A DNA stretch of 64,000 bases from Lachnospiraceae bacterium (GTDB lineage: Bacteria; Bacillota; Clostridia; Lachnospirales; Lachnospiraceae). The position numbers and the translations under genes are program-made. This document shows, piece after piece, positions 8,374 to 15,401 of the stretch (positions within the stretch are counted from its first letter, which is position 1; each line of letters opens with the position of its first letter). The notes beneath the pieces were generated by a model. That model ran no database searches, was not told the DNA's origin, and saw nothing but the letters and a program-made list of their open reading frames with translations. Location: positions 310,001 through 374,000 of the forward strand of contig CAJTEE010000002.1 of the NCBI GenBank assembly GCA_910575275.1, given 5' to 3'.

Positions 8374-9039
8374 ATGAAAAATGCCGTAGTGATTAAGGCG
8401 AATAAGGCGGGCATGACCGTGCGTCTGGACCCTGAGCTTCCGTTCCCTGAGCTTTTGGAGGCGGTGCGGACGAAGTTCCGGGAGACGGCAAGATTTTGGG
8501 GAGCCGCCCAGATGACCCTGGAGCTCTCGGGGAGGGAGCTGACCGGGGCGGAGGAGATGGCGGTCGTAGACGCGATCACGGAGAGCTCCGGTCTGGAGAT
8601 CCTCTGCCTGGTGGACTCGGACGCCAACCGGATCGAGCGCTGTGAGAAAGCGCTGAACGAAAAACTTATGGAGCTCTCCTCGCACACCGGGCAGTTTTAT
8701 AAGGGGATCCTGCGGGATGGGGATGTCCTGGAGTCCGAGGCTAGCATCGTCGTCATCGGCGACGTGGAAAAGGGTGCCCGTGTGACGGCGAAGGGGAATG
8801 TGATCATCCTGGGTTCCCTGAAAGGAACGGTCTGGGCGGGCCTGAACGGAAACCCGGATTCGGTTGTCGTGGCTTTCGAGATGGCCCCCATGCAGGTGAA
8901 GATCGGCGGGATCAGCTACGAGAAAAGCGGGAGAGGGCATCCGTTTGGGCGCGGCCCCGTGACAGTTTTTGCCAGAGACGGTCGTATTTTCTGTGAACCG
9001 ATAAAAAAGAGCTTTTTAAGTGCATTTAATTTCATTTAG
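8374..9039 (+). CDS. minC: Septum site-determining protein MinC
   Basis: A 221-residue inhibitor of FtsZ assembly that works with MinD to block division near the poles. The N-terminal domain (1-100) is poorly conserved as expected. The C-terminal right-handed beta-helix is clear: GDVLESEASIVVIGDVEKGARVTAKGNVIILGSLKGTVWAG, with regular Gly spacing. It follows mrdA by 12 bases with GGGGGG as ribosome site. The C-terminal part of the helix (FEMAPMQVKIG) binds MinD. First gene of minCDE, inside the shape cluster. Confidence 0.93.
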   Translation: MKNAVVIKANKAGMTVRLDPELPFPELLEAVRTKFRETARFWGAAQMTLELSGRELTGAEEMAVVDAITESSGLEILCLVDSDANRIERCEKALNEKLMELSSHTGQFYKGILRDGDVLESEASIVVIGDVEKGARVTAKGNVIILGSLKGTVWAGLNGNPDSVVVAFEMAPMQVKIGGISYEKSGRGHPFGRGPVTVFARDGRIFCEPIKKSFLSAFNFI

Positions 9040-9143
9040 GACTGGAAATATTCGATATTTTCATGTAAAATAGGACTGTATCACCGCCGGTAACGGGGAA
9101 GACCCGATACCGTCTCTACAACTGAATACAGGAGGATATTCTT

Positions 9144-9935
9144 ATGAGTGAAGTCATTGTTATTACATCCGGTAAAGGGGGTGTGGGCAAGACAACGACC
9201 TCTGCGAATATCGGAACCGGTCTTGCCATGTTAGGGGAGCGGGTCGTGCTGATTGACACAGACATCGGCCTTCGCAATCTTGACGTGGTCATGGGACTGG
9301 AAAACCGCATCGTCTACAATCTTGTAGATGTCGTGGAGGGGAATTGCCGTATCAAGCAGGCCCTTATAAAGGACAAAAGATATCCGAACCTGTTTCTTCT
9401 TCCGTCCGCTCAGACGCGGGACAAGTCCTCGGTTTCTCCGGGGCAGATGAAAAAGCTGGTGGACGATCTGCGGGAGGAGTTCGACTACATTCTGCTCGAC
9501 TGTCCCGCAGGCATCGAGCAGGGCTTCCAGAACGCCATCGCAGGAGCCGGCAGGGCTTTTGTGGTGACGACGCCGGAAGTATCTGCGATCCGCGATGCGG
9601 ACCGGATCATCGGGCTTTTGGAGTCCAACGAAATCACGAAGATGGATCTGATCGTCAACAGACTCCGGATGGATATGGTACGCCGCGGGGATATGATGTC
9701 CCTGGAGGATGTGACCGACATTTTGGGAATTCCGGTTCTGGGAGCAGTCCCGGATGACGAGGAGGTCGTGATCTCCACGAACCAGGGAGAGCCCCTGGTG
9801 GGCGTGAATTCCTTTGCCGGACAGGCCTATCTCAATATCTGCAAACGGGTGCTTGGTCAGGAGGTGCCGCTTATGGAGCTTGAGAGAAGTAAAAGCCTGT
9901 TCACGCGATTCGCGGGGCTTTTAAAGCGTGCTTAG
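9144..9935 (+). CDS. minD: Septum site-determining ATPase MinD
   Basis: A 263-residue deviant-Walker ParA-family ATPase that dimerizes on the membrane with ATP and recruits MinC. The deviant Walker A SGKGGVGKTT lies at residues 8-17, switch I follows in the IDTDIGLRNLD stretch, and the Walker B-like LLDCPAG is near residue 117. The C-terminus (ELERSKSLFTRFAGLLKRA) is the amphipathic membrane-targeting helix. AGGAGG precedes the ATG. The stop overlaps the GTG of minE by eight bases. Confidence 0.97.
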   Translation: MSEVIVITSGKGGVGKTTTSANIGTGLAMLGERVVLIDTDIGLRNLDVVMGLENRIVYNLVDVVEGNCRIKQALIKDKRYPNLFLLPSAQTRDKSSVSPGQMKKLVDDLREEFDYILLDCPAGIEQGFQNAIAGAGRAFVVTTPEVSAIRDADRIIGLLESNEITKMDLIVNRLRMDMVRRGDMMSLEDVTDILGIPVLGAVPDDEEVVISTNQGEPLVGVNSFAGQAYLNICKRVLGQEVPLMELERSKSLFTRFAGLLKRA

Positions 9936-10221
9936 CTCTTTTAGGCTCCTCGAAATCCTGACGAAGCAAAACTCCGGCTCCATTGCCAAACGGAGACTCA
10001 AGTTTTTGCTGATCTCCGACCGGGCGGGGTGTACGCCAGAGGTTCTGGAAATGATTAAGGACGATATGATAAAATCAATCTCGAAATACATGGAAATTGA
10101 TACGGAGGGCCTGGAGATCAGGATTAAAAAGGCAGGAGACAGGGGAGCACCGGGAAAGCTTCCCATTCTCTATGCCAGCATCCCCATCCGTACGCTCTAT
10201 ACCAAGGGGTCTTGCCTGTAA
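9928..10221 (+). CDS. minE: Cell division topological specificity factor MinE
   Basis: A 97-residue protein that stimulates MinD ATPase and drives pole-to-pole oscillation or clearance of MinCD from mid-cell. The N-terminal anti-MinCD segment (about 13-32) holds SGSIAKRRLKFLLISDRAG, and the C-terminal topological domain holds EMIKDDMIKSISKYMEID. Start is GTG at 9928 inside the end of minD. Having MinE fits a Clostridia rather than Bacillus layout. The stop overlaps the rodA start (TAATG). Confidence 0.95.
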   Translation: MLSSFRLLEILTKQNSGSIAKRRLKFLLISDRAGCTPEVLEMIKDDMIKSISKYMEIDTEGLEIRIKKAGDRGAPGKLPILYASIPIRTLYTKGSCL

Positions 10222-11348
10222 TGCTTGCAGAATACAATTTTAAGAATTACAGCTTCCGCCTTCTGTTCTGTACGCTGGCGCTGAATCTGATCGGCGTCGC
10301 AGCAATCAACAGTGCGGTTGGGGGCGCAACGAGCTACGTCACTAGGCAGTTGATCGGACTGTTTGGCGGTCTGCTCATGGCGGTCTGTTTATCACTGATC
10401 AACTACCGCTATCTTTTGAAATTTTCGGTTGTCATTTACATCGGCTGTATCGTCCTTCTGGCGGCAGTCAGCGCGGCCGGACAGCTGGGGGGCTTCGGCG
10501 GCGGCTCGAAGCGATGGATCACGCTTCCGGTCATCGGGCGGTTTCAGCCTTCTGAATTTGTAAAGATCGGTCTGATCCTGTTCTTTTCCTGGTTTCTGCA
10601 AAAAAACCAGGAAAAGATCGACCGGCCCGTGACGCTTATCATGCTGGCCGGCCTGGCGGCTGTTCCGGTCTTTTTAATCCTGGACCAGCCGGATCTTTCC
10701 ACTTCGATCGTAATTATGTTTTTTATCCTGTGTCTGATCTTTATCGCAGGGATCAGCTACCGGTGGATTTTGGGAGCGATGGCCGTTGTCCTTCCATGCT
10801 TTCCCCTGGTTGTATTTCTCGCGGAGCGGGATATGCTGCCGTTTTTAAAGGACTACCAGGTGAACCGGATTCTGGCATTCGTTAATCCGGGGAAATATGC
10901 AGAGCTGAATCTGCAGCAGGATAATTCAAAAATGGCCATTGGTTCCGGCCGTCTCTATGGGAAGGGTCTTTTTAATGATACGGCCTTTTCCGTTAAAAAT
11001 GGGAATTTCTTATCAGAGGAGCACACGGATTTTGTGTTTTCTGTCATTGGAGAGGAGCTCGGCTTTGTCGGGTGTATGATTGTTTTGGTTTTGTTTCTGC
11101 TGTTTGTGTTTGAATGCCTCCACATTGCAAACCGGGCGGCAGACCTTTCGGGAAAACTTTTATGCACAGGAATGGCGGCCCTGGTGGGCTTTCAGACCTT
11201 TACGAACATTGCCGTTGTTACCGGTATTTTTCCGAATACCGGGCTTACACTGCCGTTTATCAGCTATGGTGTCAGCTCCCTGGTAAGTTTCTATATAGGA
11301 ACAGGTATTATTTTAAATGTCGGACTGCAGCAAAGGAAACCAGAGTAA
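10221..11348 (+). CDS. rodA: SEDS peptidoglycan polymerase RodA
   Basis: A 375-residue polytopic protein (about ten helices) of the SEDS family, the glycan polymerase of the elongasome that pairs with PBP2. The signature NTGLTLPFISYG near the C-terminus and the region QPSEFVKIGLILFFSWFL are diagnostic; DFVFSVIGEELGFVG is also conserved. Position after mreCD-mrdA-minCDE marks it as RodA rather than FtsW or SpoVE. I start at ATG 10221, overlapping the minE stop by one base with AAGGGG upstream, rather than the in-frame TTG at 10212. Confidence 0.92.
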   Translation: MLAEYNFKNYSFRLLFCTLALNLIGVAAINSAVGGATSYVTRQLIGLFGGLLMAVCLSLINYRYLLKFSVVIYIGCIVLLAAVSAAGQLGGFGGGSKRWITLPVIGRFQPSEFVKIGLILFFSWFLQKNQEKIDRPVTLIMLAGLAAVPVFLILDQPDLSTSIVIMFFILCLIFIAGISYRWILGAMAVVLPCFPLVVFLAERDMLPFLKDYQVNRILAFVNPGKYAELNLQQDNSKMAIGSGRLYGKGLFNDTAFSVKNGNFLSEEHTDFVFSVIGEELGFVGCMIVLVLFLLFVFECLHIANRAADLSGKLLCTGMAALVGFQTFTNIAVVTGIFPNTGLTLPFISYGVSSLVSFYIGTGIILNVGLQQRKPE

Positions 11349-11365
11349 CAGGAGGTATCGCAAAA

Positions 11366-11761
11366 ATGAACGTCGGACTAATCGCACATGACTCCAAGAA
11401 GAAATTGATGCAGAATTTTTGTATTGCTTACAAGGGGATATTGAGTAAGCATGAACTCTACGCAACCGGCACGACTGGAAAGCTCATCGAGGAAGTGACG
11501 AATTTGAGTATCCATAAGTTCCTGCCCGGTCATCTGGGCGGCGAACAGCAGATGGGCGCACAGATCGAGAGCAATGACATGGATCTGGTGATCTTTTTAA
11601 GGGACCCGTTATCGCCCAAGTCCCACGAGCCGGATGTCAATAAGGCCGTAAAGCTGTGTGACATCCATAACGTTCCGCTCGCCACAAACCTGGCGACGGC
11701 GGAGCTTCTGATTAAAGCATTGGATCGCGGGGATTTGGAATGGCGGGAAATGTACAAATAA
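11366..11761 (+). CDS. mgsA: Methylglyoxal synthase with Glu at the catalytic Asp position
   Basis: Converts dihydroxyacetone phosphate to methylglyoxal and phosphate, a glycolytic bypass. The 131-residue frame matches the family end to end: LIAHDSKKK, LYATGTTG (phosphate site), LPGHLGGEQQMGA, then the RDPLSPKSHEPDV stretch and ATNLATAELLI. In E. coli the base is Asp71 in GGDQQ; here the same place is Glu60 (GGEQQ), and the preceding SGP is replaced by PGH. The later Asp-His-Asp of the active site is kept. ATG 11366 has AGGAGG at ideal spacing, so the longer upstream frame is not used. It overlaps the next gene by 22 bases. Confidence 0.92.
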   Translation: MNVGLIAHDSKKKLMQNFCIAYKGILSKHELYATGTTGKLIEEVTNLSIHKFLPGHLGGEQQMGAQIESNDMDLVIFLRDPLSPKSHEPDVNKAVKLCDIHNVPLATNLATAELLIKALDRGDLEWREMYK

Positions 11762-12735
11762 GAAAAAAATATATGAGGCTTGTCTGCTTTTTAACGGCAG
11801 CCGTCTGGCTCCTCTCCGGCTGTAAGGGAAAAAGCGCGCTCCCGGATGAATATGCATTTGAGGAGCGCATGGCAGCCTTTCCTTCCATGGAGCCATCCGG
11901 GGAGGAGAAGATGTTTGCCGAGGCGTTTGCGGCAGAGCTTTGTGTCGCGGCCGGCGAATCACAGGCACAACCGGAGGTAACAGGAGAGGCAGCCGCCGTG
12001 TTTGATCTAAGCGGCGGTACGGCTGTATTTGAAAAAAATGTGTTTGCGCGTATGAACCCGGCCAGCACGACAAAGATCATGACCGCGATTCTGACCCTCA
12101 AATACGGCAGGCTGGATGACGTGGTGCGAGTGACGGATGCGGCGGTCATTGATGAGCCGGGATCTTCGATGGCGGGTGTGAAGCCGGGGGATGAGCTGAC
12201 GCTTGAGCAGCTTCTCTATGGACTAATGCTTCCGTCCGGGAACGACGCTGCCAATGCGATCGCGGTCCACCTGGCAGGCTCGGTTGAGAATTTTACCGAA
12301 TGGATGAATGCGGAGGCCAGGCGCATCGGCGCTACGGGGACACATTTCGCAAACGCAAACGGCCTCACGGACCCGGATCATTACACGACGGCCTATGACC
12401 TGTATCTGATATTCCATGAGGCACTTAAGTATGAAAAGTTCCGTGAGGTTATCGGCGCGAAGGGGTTTACGGCCGAATACACGGGAGCGGATGGGGAGCA
12501 GACAAGCACTGTCTGGACCGTCGGGAACTATTACATGAACGGCAAACGGGATACGCCGGAGGGCCTTACCGTGTTCGGCGGAAAGAGCGGGACCACACAG
12601 GCCGCCGGGTACTGTCTGATCATGGGAAGCCGGACAGAGGACGGGCAGGAGTACGCTTCAGTGGTCATGAAGGCGACATCCAGAGATGCGCTGTACGAGG
12701 ACATGACAAAGATAATTTGTAAAATTGTCAAATAG
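11740..12735 (+). CDS. D-alanyl-D-alanine carboxypeptidase (S11 family), lipoprotein
   Basis: A low-molecular-mass PBP of the DacA type, trimming the terminal D-Ala of peptidoglycan stem peptides outside the membrane. Motifs are S109-T-T-K112, S166-G-N168 and K282-S-G. The N-terminus is a lipoprotein signal with lipobox LLSGC, so it is probably anchored by a diacylglyceryl Cys rather than by the usual C-terminal amphipathic helix. At 331 residues it lacks most of the C-terminal PBP5-type domain. It starts inside mgsA (GGGGATTTGGA upstream) and closes the shape cluster. Confidence 0.9.
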   Translation: MAGNVQIRKKYMRLVCFLTAAVWLLSGCKGKSALPDEYAFEERMAAFPSMEPSGEEKMFAEAFAAELCVAAGESQAQPEVTGEAAAVFDLSGGTAVFEKNVFARMNPASTTKIMTAILTLKYGRLDDVVRVTDAAVIDEPGSSMAGVKPGDELTLEQLLYGLMLPSGNDAANAIAVHLAGSVENFTEWMNAEARRIGATGTHFANANGLTDPDHYTTAYDLYLIFHEALKYEKFREVIGAKGFTAEYTGADGEQTSTVWTVGNYYMNGKRDTPEGLTVFGGKSGTTQAAGYCLIMGSRTEDGQEYASVVMKATSRDALYEDMTKIICKIVK

Positions 12736-12738
12736 TCG

Positions 12739-12767
12739 TTGCAATTTTTCGGCGAATATTCTATAAT
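12739..12767 (+). promoter_or_regulatory. Sigma-A-type promoter
   Basis: TTGCAA at 12739-12744, 17-bp spacer, TATAAT at 12762-12767. It lies just after the carboxypeptidase stop and 58 bases before the P-loop gene, which it should drive. Confidence 0.8.
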
Positions 12768-12825
12768 CAAAACATGAGAAAACGACTTTTTAGGCAAAAC
12801 ATATAAACCCAAGGAGGAGATTATT

Positions 12826-13245
12826 ATGGTTCAGATTATTGCTGGCAAAAAAGGAAAAGGAAAGACAAAATATTTACTGGACAGGGCAAATGCTGCGATC
12901 AAGGAATCCAAGGGTTCCATCGTTTATCTTGATAAAAGCTCCAAGCATATGTATGAGCTCAGCAACCGCATCCGCCTGATCAATGTGGCCGAGTTTCCGC
13001 TACATAGTTCTGAGGGCTTTATTGGTTTTATCTGCGGAATCATTTCTCAGGATCATGACATCGAGGTCATGTATCTGGACAGCTTTTTAAAGCTCGCGGT
13101 GTTAGAGGGAGAAGATATTACTGCGACGCTTGCGGAATTAGAGGAGATCAGTGAGAAGTATCATGTGAATTTTGTGCTTAGTGTTTCGCTGGATCAGGAC
13201 GAGCTTCCCGAAAACGGAAAGAAAATGATCATGGTGGCGCTGTAG
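12826..13245 (+). CDS. Small P-loop protein of unknown function
   Basis: A 139-residue cytoplasmic protein with a Walker A motif right at the N-terminus (GKKGKGKT, residues 7-14) and a possible Walker B strand (IEVMYLDSF, about 84-92). There are no membrane segments. Relatives in Lachnospiraceae are sometimes labelled twitching-motility or ATPase proteins, but it is far too short for PilT and no pilus genes are near. It has its own strong promoter (12739-12767), AGGAGG before the ATG, and its own terminator, so it is a single-gene unit. Its role is unknown. Confidence 0.75.
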   Translation: MVQIIAGKKGKGKTKYLLDRANAAIKESKGSIVYLDKSSKHMYELSNRIRLINVAEFPLHSSEGFIGFICGIISQDHDIEVMYLDSFLKLAVLEGEDITATLAELEEISEKYHVNFVLSVSLDQDELPENGKKMIMVAL

Positions 13246-13281
13246 GGCATATCCCCAAAGAGACTGGATAAGGAAAATCAG

Positions 13282-13323
13282 GCGGCGTGGATTTTTGTGT
13301 AAAAGAAATCTACGCCGCTTTTT
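13282..13323 (+). terminator. Rho-independent terminator
   Basis: GCGGCGTGGATTT pairs with AAATCTACGCCGC (13 pairs, one G-U) and is followed by five T. It ends the P-loop gene transcript. Confidence 0.88.
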
Positions 13324-13351
13324 ATCATACAGGAAATTTCCTGTATGATAA
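13322..13351. repeat. Perfect 30-bp palindrome
   Basis: TTATCATACAGGAAA is followed at once by its exact reverse complement, with no loop. It directly abuts the T tract of the preceding terminator. It could be an operator or an end of a small mobile element; no partner copy was seen in the window. Confidence 0.7.
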
Positions 13352-13430
13352 GAGGCTCTGCTGGGCCAGGATGCGCAGAGTCTGACCCAACGGGGCGCGG
13401 CCTTGCACGGAGTGAGGCCACTTCGGCGCG

Positions 13431-13455
13431 AGTGTGTGCAGAGCGCACACTTTTT
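13431..13455 (+). terminator. Second hairpin with T tract inside a structured intergenic stretch
   Basis: AGTGTGTGC pairs with GCGCACACT around an AGA loop (one G-T) and five T follow. The surrounding 13352-13500 is rich in short pairings, for example CCACGC/GCGTGG, and carries no gene. It would block read-through into the membrane-protein gene. Confidence 0.7.
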
Positions 13456-13511
13456 ATGCAAAGGCCTGCCCACGCAGAGGCGTGGAGATTGGAAAAAGGA
13501 GGGGATCGGGA

Positions 13512-14816
13512 TTGGAAAATAGTTCGGGCGATTTTTGGGGGATGAAACGGTATGAGTTTACGCTGACAAAAAAGGAAGCGTGGGAGCTTGCAGTTCGGAT
13601 TGTCTGGGAACAGAAGAAGTTTTGGGCCGGGAAGATGGCATTTTTGATCTTTTTGCTGGCTGTGAATATTTGGCTGACGCCCCGGCTGGGGGCGTTCCTC
13701 CTAACACTTTTGGCAGTGATCTGGGGAGGAATGGTGGTTTCTCTTTATAAACGGATCAAAAAGGAGCAATGTGAGAAGGGGCGGACGGTCTGGCTGGAGG
13801 CCGGGAAGCTTAAAATGGAATATGGGGAGTATGCAGAGGCGCCCCTTACCTGCATTCAGGTAATTCGAGTGACGAGGAGGCTTTTGATGCTGGGACGCTA
13901 CCAGGCGAAAAAGCAGTTTGCCTGGTATGCGGTTCCGCTTCGTGTGTTTGAGAGCATACAGGAGCGGGATTCGTTTATTGCCCGGATTAGGAACGCAGAG
14001 GAGAGCGGTCCGCAGGATTTGCAGTTTCAGCGGGAGCAGGCACTTTTTCGATTCTCTTTTTGGCTTGATGAGCCGGCCTGGCTTACGGTCATGGAGGAGG
14101 TTATGAGCACACAGCTTACGGGAGCCCTGGACAGTGGCCGCAATTGGAAATGGTATAAAGTGTTTTTAGCGGGATATGGGGCCTTCTGCGTGGCCTTTGG
14201 GACCTTCTGGTTTGTGTTCGACAGGGGGAGAATGGGCTTGTCGGTGCTGTTTGTCCTGACATTTTTGTATATTGCCTTGTTAAAAAACCGTCTGGAAAGC
14301 CCAAAGGAGAGAAGCAGAAAGCTTTTAAAAAGGGGACAGCTGCAAAATAACGTCTACGGAGACTGTGAGCTGGTGATCCTGGAGAAGTGTGTTATACAGC
14401 AAAAAGACCGGCAGGAGGCGGCCTTGTATCACTGGGACAGCCTGGGCTGGGTTGTGGAGACAGAGCACGCGTTCTGTCTTGTCAAAAAGGACAGGAGGGT
14501 TTTCCTGCTAACGCTTAAAAGCAGTATATGGAACAGGGAACAGGCAGAAGCGTTTCTCGCGACATGCGAAAGAAAAGGTCTGACCTATGTGCGGGGACGG
14601 ACCCAAAAGCTTCTCCCAGGGTGGTTTTTCAGAGTGCTGTCCGGCGTGTGTATTGCCGTGTATCTGATGGCCATGTTCCTGGTGGCGGTCCGGGATGGAA
14701 GGCGGACGGCCGCAAGATGGGAGGCCGAGGAAACGTATGCCGTCCGGGAGCAGGCAAAAGAATTTCAGCCGGATGAAACACTTTTGGAAAAGGCAAAAGG
14801 AGGCGGCCGGAATTGA
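13512..14816 (+). CDS. Membrane protein with two YcxB-like halves
   Basis: A 434-residue protein of unknown function. It appears to be a tandem duplication: each half has a hydrophobic hairpin (about 40-75 and 225-260) followed by a soluble YcxB-like domain (around KLKMEYGEYAEAPLTCIQV and NNVYGDCELVILEKCVIQQK). A further helix lies near 380-400. The start is uncertain: TTG 13512 has AAAGGAGGGG eight bases upstream and is preferred; ATG 13542 lacks a good site. The longer frame to 13434 would run through a terminator hairpin. It overlaps the next gene by four bases. Confidence 0.7.
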   Translation: MENSSGDFWGMKRYEFTLTKKEAWELAVRIVWEQKKFWAGKMAFLIFLLAVNIWLTPRLGAFLLTLLAVIWGGMVVSLYKRIKKEQCEKGRTVWLEAGKLKMEYGEYAEAPLTCIQVIRVTRRLLMLGRYQAKKQFAWYAVPLRVFESIQERDSFIARIRNAEESGPQDLQFQREQALFRFSFWLDEPAWLTVMEEVMSTQLTGALDSGRNWKWYKVFLAGYGAFCVAFGTFWFVFDRGRMGLSVLFVLTFLYIALLKNRLESPKERSRKLLKRGQLQNNVYGDCELVILEKCVIQQKDRQEAALYHWDSLGWVVETEHAFCLVKKDRRVFLLTLKSSIWNREQAEAFLATCERKGLTYVRGRTQKLLPGWFFRVLSGVCIAVYLMAMFLVAVRDGRRTAARWEAEETYAVREQAKEFQPDETLLEKAKGGGRN

Positions 14817-15337
14817 CTGTGTTTCGTAAGGTGCTCGTTATCGGCTGTCCCGGTGCGGGGAAAAGTACTTTTGCCCGAAAACTCGGCGCTGTGACCGGGC
14901 TGCCTGTGTATCATCTGGATCTGGTGTGGCACAAGGCGGATAAAACGACAGTTACAAAAGAGGAATTCGACCAAAGGCTGGAAGAAATCCTGGGCAGAGA
15001 GGAATGGATCATTGACGGCGATTATCAGAGGACATTAGAGACACGGATCAAGGCGTGTGACGCGGTCATTTTTTTGGATTTCCCGCTTGAGGTCTGTCTT
15101 GCAGGGGTCCGGTCGCGAGTCGGACAGAAGCGGGAGGATATGCCGTGGATCGAGAAGGAATTTGACGAGGAATTCCGGCAGTGGATTCTTAAGTTTCCTC
15201 TGGAGAGGAGACCGTTCATCTGCGAGCTTTTAGAACGGTATCAGAAAGAAAGACAGATTCTTATTTTTAAATCCAGGGAGGAGGCAGACCGATATTTAAA
15301 AACGTTTTGTTACAAAATTGTAACAATAATGAAATAA
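14813..15337 (+). CDS. P-loop nucleotide kinase-like protein (FlaR / adenylate-kinase related)
   Basis: A 174-residue protein resembling the family annotated as DNA topology modulation protein FlaR or adenylate-kinase-like. The Walker A is GCPGAGKST (residues 11-19), followed by HLDLVWHK, WIIDGDYQRTLETRI and VIFLDFPLEVCL, all typical. The phosphate acceptor is unknown. Start is TTG 14813 (overlap TTGA with the upstream gene), with AAAGGAGG nine bases before. The final codons include a 20-bp palindrome that sits in the upstream region of the next transcription unit. Confidence 0.8.
   Translation: MTVFRKVLVIGCPGAGKSTFARKLGAVTGLPVYHLDLVWHKADKTTVTKEEFDQRLEEILGREEWIIDGDYQRTLETRIKACDAVIFLDFPLEVCLAGVRSRVGQKREDMPWIEKEFDEEFRQWILKFPLERRPFICELLERYQKERQILIFKSREEADRYLKTFCYKIVTIMK
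15307..15326. promoter_or_regulatory. Palindromic operator-like site
   Basis: TTGTTACAAAATTGTAACAA is a palindrome (TTGTTACAA-AA-TTGTAACAA) ending 24 bases before the -35 box at 15351. Position and symmetry suggest a dimeric regulator of the HlyD-yggS-sepF unit; it also lies in coding sequence, so this is inference. Confidence 0.45.
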
Positions 15338-15350
15338 ATTGCTTTTTTGA

Positions 15351-15379
15351 TTGCAATTTTTTTCCTCTGCGCTTATAAT
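15351..15379 (+). promoter_or_regulatory. Sigma-A-type promoter for HlyD-yggS-sepF operon
   Basis: TTGCAA at 15351-15356, 17-bp spacer, TATAAT at 15374-15379, with the gene start at 15402. A strong match. Confidence 0.82.
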
Positions 15380-15401
15380 AGAAAGCATAGGGGAAGTTTT
15401 T

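Noticed and set aside
8065-8940. 291-codon minus-strand ORF opposite mrdA and minC
   Set aside because: Spans two well-supported plus-strand genes and has no ribosome site or homology pattern.
12826-13245. PilT twitching-motility ATPase
   Set aside because: Only 139 residues, lacks the Asp and His boxes of PilT, and no pilus genes are nearby; only the Walker A is shared.
13434-13541. Upstream extension of the YcxB-like membrane protein to 13434
   Set aside because: It would start inside a terminator hairpin; the Cys/Arg-rich residues are not protein-like and a good ribosome site exists for TTG 13512.
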